From Tipula vernalis (lineage: Eukaryota; Arthropoda; Insecta; Diptera; Tipulidae): 64,000 bases of DNA. Below are positions 1 to 11,782 of the stretch, one piece after another. The notes under the pieces were generated by a model that was not told where the DNA came from, did no database searches, and was given only the letters and a program-made list of their open reading frames with translations. The position numbers and the translations under genes are program-made. The stretch lies in NCBI GenBank assembly GCA_958295665.1, contig OY282560.1, positions 207,808,420 through 207,872,419 on the forward strand, in the 5' to 3' direction. Position 1 is the stretch's first letter. Each line of letters opens with the position of its first letter.

Positions 1-2671
1 CAAAAAAGTACGAGTATGTACATAAAACAAGATAAATGAAGAAATTACTTTAGAAAATTATATGAGAAAAGAATCGAATCGTTTCCTTTTTTTTTTTTTT
101 TTTGTATTTTATATATTTTTGGCATCAAGTACACAAAGGTGCGCTTAATTAGATTAGATCTCTACCATATTTCTCAGTACCGTTATATTCACATAAATAT
201 GTACCCCGCCAATTAATTATAAACTCTACGACATAACATTATGTGCATGCAGAACATTAAGTGTATTAAAAATCCATTAAACTGAATTAACTAAATATAC
301 ATAATACATAATACTAAAAATTCTTGCATCATTTCATTTCGTAAAAATGAACCAGAAAATTAATAAAAAGAAATCTTAAGTAAGATTATCAAACACAAAA
401 ATAATCGTTTTTACAATAATAATATAATAACTCGTACAGCGGGAGGCTTTCTTTTATCTTTTCTTGAGTTTTGGTTAGTAAAATAAAATTTGTAAAATTT
501 TAGACATATTGTCTGGTAAAGCGAACAAGAGTATAAATACAGAACATTATTTAATTAAACAAATTACTAGGCCAACAAATAAATAAAAATAACCATGCCA
601 CTATCACCTCCACCGTAGCCACCACCCACTCCCCCCCCTCATCATTCTCATATCTAATCTATATAGCGGCGCAGTAAATTATACCGTGAAAAACCACATT
701 TTTGTTTTTTTTTTGTCGGAACCAAATGAAACACGAAACACAAATTATCTTAACAACTATCCTTCTTACGTGTTATATACAGGCATACAAACATACAGAT
801 AGTCGTCTCTTTAACTCGTAAGAATTCAAAAAAAACCTAAAAAATTTCTTATCTCAAGTCTTCGATCTATATTTTTATTTTCTTGTGTTTATTTATACAT
901 ATTTCTTCTTGTTCACCTTCAATCCCATCCACTTAAATGTGTGGTACCTTACACAATACAGATTCTTTCATTTTTATTTATAATAATGCAGAGATTTTTT
1001 TTTTGTTCTTGGTTTCGTTTTTAAATCATTGGCGCATACCTTTTACAAGTGCAGTTAATATGTACATACATGCAGTTACTATTGTTATCCGATATCCTTT
1101 TTTTGAAAAAAAAAAAAAAAAAAAAAATGTATACAGATATTTTAAAAGGCTTTAATTTTGGTACAAATTTCGTAAGTATGTATTTAACGCCACCCACAAA
1201 TTACACAAATAAAGGTATTGGTGTAAATGCCAATAAATGAATTTTCAAAATTAAAATTTGCGTGATTTTTGCCGAGGTTTTTTTTGGACATAATTCACGA
1301 TCCTATGTCCAAACATAAAGTTTGTCCGGAATTACTCCTAAAAATTAACGACAACAATTATGCTGTAGTAAAAGCTCGTTTTAGCAAAGTTTTCTTAAAG
1401 GTAAATAATGAATGAAGAAATCATACAAAAGATGTTTAAATAAGATGAAATGTTTTATATGTTTAATAAACTTTAGTTTATATCTTAAAGTAAGTATAAT
1501 TTTATGTCAAATATTCTACTTATTTAAAAAAGTGTAGACTGCCCTTGAACCATCTAATATTATGAGGAATTGTAAGCGGGGGATTAGGGTATTTAGGACA
1601 ACAATCTTTGATGAATTCTCATATAATAAATCTCAAGGTCACTTTGACAATGCGCCGTGCGAGTATTAAAGTGTCCTACAGATCACTTTTTCCGAAAATG
1701 CGTTATGAATGTATTCCTACTAATTCGACTGCGCTCTTTCAAAATCTCTAATCAGAACTATCCTATCTAGTATAGTTTTCAAAATAGATTTTTATTTGTT
1801 TGTCCTACTAGACCAAAAATGCTTGTTTTTTTTTCATAATGTTTTGAATTTAATTGTCCTATAACTCATTTTACTGTGAAATAGTACAAGTTTCCATAAC
1901 ACTTTCATATGAATGTGCTTTTATTATTAAATGTCCCATATCCCAAATATATGGATATAGAACAAACACTTTAAAAAAAAATCACTCTGTTCTCTCAGAT
2001 ATAATAAAAAAAACAAGGGGATACATTCGCATACTTTTGAAATTTAATGCCAATTCCAACTGCTGCATTTTATCAAATTTATTCCTCCCATCAAACAATT
2101 CCGATGCAAAATCTGGTGGCACAGGCGCCAACTGCCTAATGCCCGCTCATACCCTCCACTAAATTGAATCGTTTCACGGTTATCGAATTCGTAAGGCCTT
2201 GCATTTCTAAAATGTCTACACTCAGCTGATGGGAATTGATCGTGACTCCTTTCATGTAGTAATTTCTCGAATTGTTCATTTTTTTTCCTTAATTTTCCTT
2301 AAATTCGTGATTTGCGAGCTACGCTTTACGATTATTTGCGTCGAGTGTATTTCGATGTGTTTGAAAGTCATTGATCGTAAGCCATAGCGTTTTTTGCCAG
2401 TTTATTATTCCAGGAAATGCTGAAAAATAAATAATAAGATTTACAATTTTAAATCCGATTAATTCTAAAACATACTTACTCGTACAGATAGCCAGTTCCG
2501 ATGAGAGGTCTGGTTGATGCAACATCAGCCTGTATATATGTACATATATCATTATGTTATCATATCGGCTAGATTGACCCCGTTTAATTTTGACGTGGAT
2601 ATTTTTTATTTATACTAACTTTATTTTACTTCTATTTTTGTTTTTAAAAGTAACATAAAATTTTGACTACT
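1..2671. other. AT-rich non-coding spacer
   Basis: No gene is supported here. The stretch is AT-rich, with T and A homopolymers (for example near 88-104 and 1108-1126) and scattered fly-type TACATA/ATGTAC motifs. The open frames that occur are short, low in complexity and unlike any family I know. It could be intron, UTR or intergenic sequence. Confidence 0.6.
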
Positions 2672-2902
2672 AATGCTGTGTGCCTAACGTCGATTTTTTT
2701 GACTTTTCTAAATTGTCTATTAGTTCGTACCAGTGGTTCATAGATGGCATAAGGGTCAATAAGACAAGCTGTGTCTGACTTTTCATTATTCTAAATTCCG
2801 ACTTTTGGAACGTCAACCAAGAGTTAAACGTCAAATTTTGTTTAAAAAAATAATTTAACAAATTAAACAATTTAAAAAAATGGAAATTGAAAGTGAAGAA
2901 GA

Positions 2903-3404
2903 TGTGGTGATTGAGCCCTTTTGGCAAATTATTAATGCGAAATGTCATCACTAACGTCAAAACAGAAAGGGTTGAACAATGCGAGCTCCGAATAAGAAAA
3001 TTTAGTAACTTTTCGGTATTGTCCATAGAGCTCATTTTAAAAAGGTAAAATATGGAAACAATTATTTAAAAGAAAATACAGAAACCGTTTTAAAAAAAAA
3101 CAAGAATTTAAAAAGTTGTTTTTTACGAATGAAAAAATTAATTAACTAAGGATTGGAACAATAAAAGCGCTGGTGGTCAGTCGCATTAGATTTACAAGAT
3201 ACCAGAAATAGCCAAGTCTCTATATAAAGGGCAAATCAAAATATTTGTAAATTTTTAATTCAGTTTAATATTCAATATTCAATTAATATTAAATAATAAA
3301 AAAAAAACAACATAAAAATAAAATACGTTGTTTGATTACAAAAAACAATAACTAAAAAAGTGAAATAGCGCAGCTCAAAAATACACATCGTCTACCAGAG
3401 TCCA
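2903..3404 (+). repeat. 5' LTR
   Basis: It begins TGTGGTGATTGAGCCC and ends GAGTCCA. It matches 3924-4425 almost base for base, including a TATATAAAGGG box near 3220 that would serve as promoter. Confidence 0.85.
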
Positions 3405-3409
3405 AAATT

Positions 3410-3883
3410 CCTCAAAACGATTTTGTTGAGAAACTAAAGAATCATTTCGAGGAAATACGACCAACACCAGCTTCTAATCATACCACTTTTAAAAGTTTCG
3501 TATCAAAGGATTTAATGACCACTACACATGTATTTTTACGAACCGACGCACTTAGAAGAGTATTAGAGCCACCGTATACCGGACCATTTAAGGTCATTAA
3601 AAGAGACACAAAGACTTTCGATATTGAAATTAAGGGAAAAAACGTTAAAATCTCCATAGACCGTCTAAAACCCTGTCATTTTCAAAATTTAAACGATTCT
3701 GGCACAGACATACACAAAGACGGACACCAAACAAACATAACAGATAACAACAAAACAGTCCCTACACCAAAAGTTTCTTTTGATCTTGACGATAAAACTT
3801 CATCTACAACACAACCGACAAAGACTAGAACCGGAAGAATTGTTCACACACCTTTAAGATACGCAAATACACTCAACTCATAA
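3410..3883 (+). pseudogene. C-terminal end of a gypsy-type integrase
   Basis: The frame is open from the edge of the left LTR to a stop at 3883. It carries the last part of a Ty3/gypsy integrase: a stretch of the type VFLRTDALRRVLEPPYTGPF followed by a basic segment and DRLKPCHF, the GPY/F-like domain that follows the catalytic core. After this comes a Thr- and Lys-rich tail ending near the purine-rich GGAAGGGGAG just before the right LTR. None of the catalytic D, D and E residues remain. No start codon of its own is expected, because in the parent element this is the end of a long polyprotein. Confidence 0.75.
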
Positions 3884-3923
3884 CAGAACGTGAATCGCCG
3901 TCGATTCACTGGAAGGGGAGTAT

Positions 3924-4427
3924 TGTGGTGATTGAGCCCTTTTGGCAAATTATTAATGCGAAATGTCATCACTAACGTCAAATCAGAAAGGGTTGAACAA
4001 TGCGAGCTCCGAATAAGAAAATTTAGTAACTTTTCGGTATTGTCCATAGAGCTCATTTTAAAAAGGTAAAATATGGAAACAATTATTTAAAAGAAAATAC
4101 AGAAACCGTTTTAAAAAAAACAAGAATTTAAAAAGTTGTTTTTTACGAATGAAAAAATTAATTAACTAAGGATTGGAACAATAAAAGCGCTGGTGGTCAG
4201 TCGCATTAGATTTACAAGATACCAGAAATAGCCAAGTCTCTATATAAAGGGCAAATCAAAATATTTGTAAATTTTTAATTCAGTTTAATATTCAATATTC
4301 AATTAATATTAAATAATAAAAAAAAAAACAACATAAAAATAAAATACGTTGTTTGATTACAAAAAACAATAACTAAAAAAGTGAAATAGCGCAGCTCAAA
4401 AATACACATCGTCTACCAGAGTCCACC
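3924..4427 (+). repeat. 3' LTR
   Basis: Second copy of the LTR, preceded by the purine-rich tract GGAAGGGGAG. It ends at 4427 if the GAAGA target duplication is taken as its border. Confidence 0.8.
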
Positions 4428-4630
4428 GAAGAGACTGTAGACTGTTCCAGCTTGTGTTCACTGGAAGAGGACGCAAACTGGTGTTAGTTATCCGTGAGAA
4501 TCTTCCAAAAAGACATGGCAATTGCATTATTTATTAATGTAATAATCAATTACGAAAAGTTATTAACAAAAAAAATACGTATAACCTAAAATTGATCGGT
4601 TTTTTGTTATGTTTATATTGCATATTTCAG

Positions 4631-5565
4631 CCTGAAAGAAAGTTTGTGAAATATTATAACTGTGAGTTACATCGAAGACTATCATCCGAAGACGATACTT
4701 TCATTAAGAAACACATTCGTGTATCCGCGAGATCACTCCACCGAATGTTATTGGTATTTGAGCAAAATAATCTTGGATACGGCATAAAATTTAAACTTTG
4801 CGTTTTTTTGTACTGGCTCGCATGTGGGGCAAGCTATAGAGTGACAGGGGTATCATTTGGAATATCGCGTTACTCCGTCAGAACAATTGTACATAATCTG
4901 TTAAATTCATTCGCCGGTATTTCCAAAAAAATTATAAAACTGCCGATATTTGGGGAGTACGTAGAAATTGGTAACCATTTTAACTCCAGAGCGAATACAA
5001 ATATATTTTCAAAAGCTATTGGTGCCATAGATGGGTGCCACGTAAAAATTATCGTACCCACGAACTTGCATGACCAGTACATAAATCGAAAGTTGGATTA
5101 TAGTTTAAACATAATGGCCATATGTGACAGCAATGGGAAGTTTATAAATATTGTTGCTGGATATCCAGGGTCAGTGCACGATCAGCGAATCCTCCGCAAC
5201 AGTAATATATATTATATCGGTCGGGCAATTTTCCTCCACGTGGGTACTATTTGCTAGGGGATAGTGGATATAAATGCACTTTGACGCCTGTGCCTATCAT
5301 AACACCTTTCCGTCAGGATCGTGCACTGACCTCTCAAGAAAGACACTTAAATTTGTTGTATAGTCGGGCACGAAGCATTATAGAGAATAGTTTTGGACGA
5401 ATGAAAACAAGGTGGCGGTCAATTTTTCTAAAAAGCTTAGAATTAAAAATACAAAATTCTATAAAAACAGTATTGGCATGTTGTGTCATGCATAATATTT
5501 GTCTAAATGATGGTGTAGATTTAGAGGAAACTACCGAATTTTTATTAGAAAACAAAACACCATAA
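4631..5565 (+). pseudogene. PIF/Harbinger transposase (HARBI1-like), one frameshift
   Basis: Family DDE nuclease that cuts and joins the element's ends. The exon starts after a TATTTCAG acceptor at 4630. The protein has the Harbinger order: helical N-terminal part, then AIDGCHVKI (first Asp), a HDQRILRNS block, LGDSGYKC (second Asp) and RARSIIENSFG (catalytic Glu), then CCVMHNICL. The reading frame breaks once, in the AT repeat at about 5208-5217, where two extra bases shift the frame; both sides are otherwise continuous. A first exon may start at ATG 2880 and encode an acidic N terminus, now split by the LTR insertion; this is inference. The MADF partner lies just downstream on the other strand. 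Confidence 0.85.
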
Positions 5566-5573
5566 CATGACAT

Positions 5574-6303
5574 TCAGCACTCTGATGAAGAGGCTGCATT
5601 AACATTCCGCAATTCGTTACTCGCACAGATGTTTCGCGAGGAACATACCACACTACGCGTAGAGGATGCCACGCTACTCGTGGAATATGCCAAGCTTCGT
5701 GATCCTTCAAGCGAAGCAGATTCTTCGCTACACGACGTCGAATCTTCGTAATTCAGACTACGTACTTCTGGAGGCAGTGCGGTGTCGAACAGATCGGGAG
5801 GGTTTATGGTGTGGCGAGCCGACGCAAATTCATGTACCAATTCGAAATAGGGCCAGATCAAAGGACCTGGCCCATCGTCTTCGTTCCCCATCCCAGTTGG
5901 AGGATTGACAATCGACTATAATAAAAAAATGTTGCTAAATATCGTATAAAACAGTATAAAAATGCTGTACCTTGTATCTCGTCATAATATTGGCCCATTT
6001 TTTCCTTAGCTTGGACCAATCCTCATCGATCCCTGCTTCCGCGCCCACTTTTCTATAAAAAAGAATGCATTTATAAAAGTACATGAAAGACACAATTAAA
6101 TTAACTTACTCCCAACTACTCCTCAAATCGTAAATCTTTTTAACAAAAATGTTCAGCTTTGTCCGGGCTTTGATGAAGCTGACAGTGTCGTCATAGGACC
6201 CTTAAAAGTGTAAATGAGATATATATTTTCAATGCACAACGATATAAAATTTGATTTCTTTATATTTATACTTACATCTAACACTATAATGCCGTTTTGC
6301 CAT
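5574..6303 (-). CDS. MADF/Myb-SANT-like partner protein of Harbinger transposon
   Basis: Four exons can be read on the minus strand: 6303-6276, 6200-6110, 6052-5971 and 5915-5574. Donors are GTAAGT, GTAAGT and GTACAG, and every intron is 55-75 bp. Spliced, they give one uninterrupted frame of 180 residues from ATG to TGA. The N-terminal half is a helical DNA-binding domain of the MADF/Myb-SANT type (SYDDTVSFIKARTKL, DEDWSKLRKKWANIMTRYK). The C-terminal half has the GPLIWPYFELVHEF block, then a Ser-rich tail. In related transposons this protein helps the transposase enter the nucleus and bind DNA. It is intact although the neighbouring transposase is not. Confidence 0.8.
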
Positions 6304-6569
6304 TTTAATACGATGATTTTAGTTTATTTTTTGATTTTTTAAATTATTATTTTTTTATTATTATTTTTTAAAATCATAATATGTATTCCACGACGTAAAA
6401 TAAAATGACAACTAAATTGAAAAGTTACCTTGCGAAGAGACTTTTCGGTAATTACCTGGCGGCGAATAGCTTAATGTCACATCGAAAAGTTTAGACAGTA
6501 ATTTAGTCAAAAAACTTGGTGTTAGGCACACAGCATTTGTTATTTTAAATTTATTATACTTTATGTATC

Positions 6570-7078
6570 TCAGCTACACGAATATTGCCAAATTCCGTTT
6601 TTTTGGTTGAACAAAATTTGTAGCACTTCGGAAATGTGGAATTGTTGCTTCGGTGGTATTTGTATTTGTTGCCTTGGAAATGAAATTGGATTTATTTGTC
6701 TCATATTGAATATTTTTTGTTGGGGAATGATTGGAAAATTTGGTTTTTGTGCCATAAATGGTTGTTCCATCGATTGTATTTGATTTGTTAAATTTAGTCC
6801 ACTTAAATTAGATTGGTGTCCCACAAATTGATTTGCACGCAAGCATTATACCCGGATATTGTTGTGGCATTCCGACAAACTGATTCTGCGGCATTTGAGA
6901 CATTTTTGCTGGCGGAAAACCACCAGCCATTGAACCATTGAATGTATAAAATCCCATTGGGGTTTCGTGTAGCCGTACATGAGTAAGTTCAATCGTTGAA
7001 GATTTAGGGCTACTGGAACTATTTTTAGGTTTTGGAGGAGACGATAAATTTAAACTAGTTGCCCACTAGTCCATTTTT
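6570..7078 (-). pseudogene. Gln/Pro-rich protein fragment, unrecognised
   Basis: On the minus strand an ATG near 7078 is followed two codons later by a TAG. An open stretch then contains LNLSSPPKPKN, a run of serines, HETPMGFYTFNGSMAGGF and MPQNQFVGMPQQYPG. After a frameshift near 6845 the second part continues as ANQFVGHQSNLSGL and a Gln/Ile/Pro-rich end. The FNG/NQF/FVG motifs and composition suggest the disordered tail of an adaptor-like or ArfGAP-like protein, but I cannot name it. It sits directly outside the Harbinger right end. It may be a fragment of a processed pseudogene or a transposon gag-like protein. Confidence 0.4.
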
Positions 7079-7172
7079 TTCTTACTTTTCTGGTGTTCTA
7101 TCCCCTCGTCAAAATGTTGTTAAAAAAAAAAATTCATTAATAAAACTTTTTACTTATATTTTAATGTTCGTA

Positions 7173-8185
7173 GAGCCAAAATACAAGGGAGGCTCAGGAT
7201 TGGGACTCCTATAAGGAGAAACTCGGAACTTATAAGAAAGAATTAAGAAAGGCACAAAGGAGGTCTTGGAGAATCTTCTGTGATAAAATGGAAGAGGTAT
7301 TCGAAACCTTCCGCCTTAGAAAGATTCTTTCCAAAAGTACAGCTAGTTCGAGTTTTTTGATAAAACCGGACGGATCTTGGACAGCTTCTAGTGGAAAATC
7401 TCTGGAGCTTCTCTTCGAGACACACTTCCCAGGGAGCTTTGAAGACCTGTTGGTGCGTAGCAATCATCAGGAATCACTGTCAGTGATCACAGAGGATATC
7501 GTAACCAGGAAACGGATCCTTTGGGCACTGAGGGTCTATCATCCTTTCTTTTGAAAACCTTGGAAAGGCTGCTGGATGTATACATCAGAGATAAGGTGCC
7601 AGGAAGTGGGCACCGTCTCAGCATGCGTACACAAAGGGTAGATCTGTGGACACTGCTCTGCACGCCTTGGTGTGTACGATTGAGAAATCGATTAATTCGA
7701 AGGAATTCTGTTTGGTTGCCTTCCTGGATATGGAGAGCGCCTTTAATAATGTGAAAGCGGGGGCAATCAAGGAGGGATTGTCATTTTTGGAGGTGGACGT
7801 TCCTCTGATAGGGTTAATCTATTATATGCTGGGAAGCAGGATTGTTAGCTCGAAGTTGGGGGACTCCACCATCAAGAGGCGAGTAACTAGGGGAACCCCG
7901 CAGGGGAGGTTCTGTCCCCTCTTCTCTGGAACATAGTAGTAAACGGGCTACTACTAGAACTGGAGAGAGAGGATATTGAAGTTATCGCTTACGCAGATGA
8001 CGTAGCTTTAGCTGTTACCGGAAAATTCCTGGGCACGATTGTAGACGTAATACAGAATGCGCTTACCATCGTTACGAAATGGACTGGCAAATGTGGACTT
8101 GGTGTTAACCCGTCCAAGACAGAGCTGGTACTCTTCACTAAGAAATACAAACGTCTTACACTAAATAAGCAGCCACTCGAACCTA
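7173..8185 (+). pseudogene. LINE reverse transcriptase fragment (I/LOA/R1-like)
   Basis: A degenerate piece of a non-LTR retrotransposon ORF2. In order it shows a basic linker (KKELRKAQRRSWRIFCDKME), the RT entry region, YTKGRSVDTALHALV, AFLDMESAFNNV (RT catalytic Asp), TRGTPQG, and VIAYADDVALAV, the YADD active site, near 7985-8005. CGLGVNPSKTELVLFTKKYK follows. At least three frame breaks separate these blocks (near 7530-7560, 7625-7645 and 7915). Both the endonuclease and the end of ORF2 are missing. The motif set resembles LOA/I-type elements more than jockey, but the clade is uncertain. Confidence 0.8.
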
Positions 8186-8227
8186 ACCAATATCCCGGAA
8201 AATTGTTTAATTTTGTTATGTAGAATT

Positions 8228-8318
8228 TTTATTTTTGATAATGATCCCGAATTGTGATTGCAAGTTCAAGCTAAATATGCAAAAAAAAGCGTCCTATACC
8301 AAATAAAATAATTTTGTT
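8228..8318 (+). repeat. Half copy of the 31.7-kb foldback MITE
   Basis: The order GATAATGATC-CCGAATTG, then AAGTTCAAGCT, then CCTATACCAAATAAAATAAT matches one arm of the inverted repeat at 31784-31864. Only one arm is present, so this is a broken copy of the same family. Confidence 0.6.
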
Positions 8319-8326
8319 TAAATATA

Positions 8327-8469
8327 AAAAATAGTAGATTATACACTAAGGTTGAAAAGTGTGCTGTTATAGCCCGAGCGAGTTTATAACCCGAGACGCG
8401 GAGTGTCGAGTGTTATAGTAAGCGAGGGCTATAATAGCACTTCTCAAGCGTGGTGTATATACTATTTTT
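8327..8469. repeat. Imperfect palindrome
   Basis: The arms 8327-8381 and 8421-8469 are inverted copies of each other, sharing GGCTATAA.AGCAC and GTGTATA.TACTATTTT blocks. The spacer is rich in CGAG and GAGTGTCGAG. It would fold into a long hairpin. It is probably a MITE or foldback piece. Confidence 0.6.
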
Positions 8470-8760
8470 TCCACTACTAGTCGTAGAAGGCAAACCAACC
8501 ATTAAGGTTTTTTGTTGATAAGAAAATTAATTTGATAAATACATTAATTTGATATTACACTTGTAAATTTTATTTGGATCTTTTTATTTTTATCAAAATC
8601 TACTTTATCAATATGGGGAATAATCATAATCTCGCTATCCATTTTCATTATTAATTAGTGGTCAATAATAAAATATTATTAACCACTAGCCGAGAAATTT
8701 TGTTTCTCAGGCTACTAAAACATATAATAATGATGCCTTCTACGACGAGCAGTGGAAAAA
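8466..8760. mobile_element. Small non-autonomous element (MITE), 27-bp TIRs
   Basis: The left end TTTTTCCACTACTAGTCGTA and the reverse complement of the right end agree at 25 of 27 positions. The interior has no coding sequence and contains a second hairpin at about 8648-8688 (AGTGGT and ACCACT arms). The superfamily is unknown. Confidence 0.6.
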
Positions 8761-9355
8761 AATAATTTATTTATCTAGTAAGCTTTTATTAATAGCAAGA
8801 CATTCCCATTTCTGTGACGTTGACATTTCTCCGACGTTTTATTGACATTTTGTAACATTTTAATGATTGAAATTTCAACGATATATTGATCGATACATTA
8901 TTTGTGAATTGCTTTTTGTGTTTAAAGGTATTAATTCTGAGCAATAAATTCTCTTGGTCTCCTCTATATAAACGTTAATAGCAAATTATGTGTGCTATAG
9001 AAAATTATGCTTTTGTTATGTTTGCAAATAGTACAGCAAGTTATGTTATGTTATGTGTTTTATTATTTTGTATTCTCGAATGGTCCACAGTGATACCAAA
9101 CACTGAGCGAAGAATCTTATCGGTCAATTCTCACCTTGCCCACATAATATTGTGAAAAGACACAAATTTTCAGAAAATAAATTTTTAACATTGTGGATGC
9201 TCTCTAAACGAAATAATTTAAATTCTTAAGATTTTGAACAGTATATCAGACACGTATAACAGAATCTAATTGTTAAAGGTCGAAGATAAAACACGTGTGA
9301 GTTCTAAATAATCTTTAACAAGGGGAACTTTTCAACTGTCAAATTCAAAAAAATT

Positions 9356-9618
9356 ACATTAACGAAACCTTTTTTATCAGCAACCAAGCCATTTTTACGG
9401 GTTAAAACCACCCCTTAATTTAACCTCAAAAAACGTTTTTTTATATCCCGACTTCCATTTCCCTTTTTTTAATAAAACAAATTAGTAATTATTCCTCATA
9501 AAAAGTACAAGTAATCGATAATAAATCACCAACAAATTACCTTTTTCGCAAATTACGGGGTGGTTTTAACCTCTAAAAAGTGCTTAGTTGCCGATTAATA
9601 AAATGGTTTCGTTAATGT
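9356..9618. mobile_element. Foldback MITE with about 65-bp inverted arms
   Basis: The left arm (9356-9422) starts ACATTAACGAAACC and runs through GGTTAAAACCACCCC. The right arm (9549-9618) is its inverse, with GGGGTGGTTTTAACC and ending GGTTTCGTTAATGT. There is no coding potential. The arms differ at several positions, so the copy is not very recent. Confidence 0.7.
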
Positions 9619-9855
9619 CTCACAGAGTAAGAATAAAGGTTCCCTTGTAAGATTATTTGTGAGTCTGTGATTTGGCGGCATGAGAGTGGAAGATTTATAT
9701 TGTCGTGACCAATTATGATTTTGGGGAAGAGGTCTCAAAATATAAGAAAATGCATGCCTAAAATAATAGAAAATATTTGTAAAATATAAATGGTTGATTT
9801 GGTGATTTTTAACCGACGCGCTTTGTGGGAAAAATGTCGTCCGAAAATGTACATT

Positions 9856-9920
9856 GGGTAATCAACATTTAGGCTGATAAAGCCTAATGCATACAGATGG
9901 CAGCATTAGACAACTAACGG
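9856..9920 (+). repeat. Dispersed repeat shared with 52.4 kb
   Basis: It contains GGTAATCAACATTTAG, then TGATA, then GGCAGCATTAGACAA. The same order occurs at 52418-52465, and the first block alone at 52225-52241. Confidence 0.5.
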
Positions 9921-9929
9921 TTTTATGTG

Positions 9930-11421
9930 TACAAATAAAGTTGTCTCAATTGTACGTCGGTAGTCCTACGTTAATAGGTCGTGTCTCGGACGGACACAAA
10001 CTCGTTAGTTTATTTTATTTACGCAATTTTGTCAATCGGGTTATTACAGGTGCTTTTGGTTTTATGGTTTTGTTACAGAAAATTGGTTGTCTCTTTTGAA
10101 TATTAATTGATCTGCTGATTGCTGATATTGTTATTTTCAATAAACTCCTTGACTTTTTGGTTGTTTTCAGCAACATACATTACTACTGCCGTATTCTTCT
10201 TACCTGGGGTGGGATCATCAAATCCGCTCGGAAATACTGGTCTTTTATGAAATGTAACCGCTAGCAAAACCGACCGGAACAAATACCAAATCATGAAATC
10301 CGGTCGGTACAAATATTGAGGAAATTTTCTTTCAGTGTATATTTTTCCATATTTTACTCCAACAAATAAAAATAACAAACAGGTTTTTCTTTACGATTGA
10401 CTTGGCTTAGTTTCTTTTTTAAATTGCATTAAAATAGTCCTTAATCGCGATTATAGCCCGTAATCATTACATTTGGGTGTCCGTCATGCCTAATTGGCCA
10501 AAATAATTAGATTATGTTGTATCTAATTTTTATTTTGTTAAATTTTTATATTTTAAAAGTGTTAAATTATTCTAATAAATATTATAAAAAATTAATGGTT
10601 GGTTTTTTAATAGATAAACATTTTCAAATTAATTTTTGTGTTTGGTTTGAAAATTTTGAGTTTTCTTAAACGAAAAATCGGTATCCGTCAACTAGTATCT
10701 ACCGGATGATTTTATGACGGTAATTTTTTTACCATGAAAGCGGTGTTCATGATACCGTTTTTTTTTTTGTAAAACCGGGCGATTTCCGTCAAAATTCCAT
10801 TGGTAACCTGGTTTCATCTTTTTCTTGTTGTAGCACACTTTTAATTCTGATGCAGGGCGCTTCAAATTTAGCACGTCAAATTTCGATTTAGGCATAAAGA
10901 ATCAATTCTTTCTCCGCACTCTAAATACTTTACCGCTGAACTATGTTTTTAAACATTTAAAAACTAATATATGGCCAGACTTTTTTTTAGCAATTTTTCA
11001 CAATACAACCAATCAAATTTTAATAATTCTTGTTCAACACATTATCTAGAAATGTAAAACAATTGCCCGAGTTAACAAAAACTAACCAAACAAAATTGAA
11101 AACAAAATACGCTAAAATTAAGTGCCTAAGCCTACTGTTGAAAAATAAATCATTGTTTCTAATTTTCTGCCCAAGTGAAAAAGAAAAGTGAATTTTTTTT
11201 ATTTTTTATGATATTTTTGTTTAAATTTGGTTTTTGTGTGCAAATAAATAGTTAGATTTATAACAAGAGCGCAAAGTGCTAATTTGTCAGCAACATTGTC
11301 AAGCGCGATAAAGTAATTTGCGGACATGATACACTTTATTTATTTTTAAAACTATGTTGTTGTAGTTGTTTGTATTCAATCGAAAAAAAAATCAGTTGAT
11401 CTCACATTGCTAAGGGAGATA
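9930..11421. other. AT-rich spacer
   Basis: No recognised gene. Two minus-strand open frames, at 10103-10378 and 10692-10895, encode Lys/Phe-rich proteins of 91 and 67 residues without family signatures. The second (ATG near 10895) is unusually basic. I do not call either a gene. Confidence 0.5.
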
Positions 11422-11782
11422 CAGTCAGTCAATAAAGTCTACACCTATTAAAATTCCCAGATTTAAAAAAATAAAAAAGTCAAAAATTTTCCTTTGTTAT
11501 CAAATGGTTCAATTTAATAAAAAATTAAGTTTAACATAGTAAAACTAAAATAATTCTACTTAACATCCCGACAAAATCCAAATCTTTAAGGAATCTATGT
11601 CAAAAAAGTCTACATACACTTATGTAGGCTACTATAGTAATAAAACAATTGCAATAAATGTGTAATCCTTTGTTTTTGAATCCCGTTATTTTTTCAAAAA
11701 ATACATACAATAAAATATAATGTTTTAGTTTCAGTCCAAAAATTGGAGGTATAAGTTGTGTAAATGATTTTTTTGATCAAAA

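Larger units (their letters stand above)
2903..4427 (+). mobile_element. Internally deleted LTR retrotransposon (Ty3/gypsy type)
   Basis: Two nearly identical LTRs of about 500 bp flank only about 520 bp of internal sequence. A 5-bp target duplication GAAGA lies at 2898-2902 and 4428-4432. The left LTR runs straight into the end of the integrase coding region, so gag, protease, RT, RNase H and most of the integrase are gone. The left LTR lacks the last two bases (CC) that the right LTR appears to have, which suggests the deletion began inside it. The LTRs differ mainly by one substitution and A-run length, so the insertion is young. It cannot transpose by itself. Confidence 0.85.
2672..6537. 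mobile_element. PIF/Harbinger DNA transposon with a nested LTR element
   Basis: The ends are inverted: the left starts AATGCTGTGTGCCTAAC, and the reverse complement of the right end starts with the same 17 bases. A second matching block (TTTTTTGACT, then TAAATT) follows inside each end. Between them lie the two genes typical of this superfamily, a DDE transposase on the + strand and a MADF/Myb-SANT-like protein on the - strand, in convergent arrangement. An LTR retrotransposon occupies 2903-4427, so the ancestral element was about 2.3 kb. I could not find a clean 3-bp target duplication: the flanks differ at one or more bases. Confidence 0.8.

Noticed and set aside
937..1240. Two overlapping short frames containing poly-Lys
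   Set aside because: They run through an A homopolymer and look accidental.
10692..10895. A basic 67-residue minus-strand frame
   Set aside because: It begins with ATG and is unusually Lys/Arg-rich, but I see no splice sites, repeats or homology to support a gene call.
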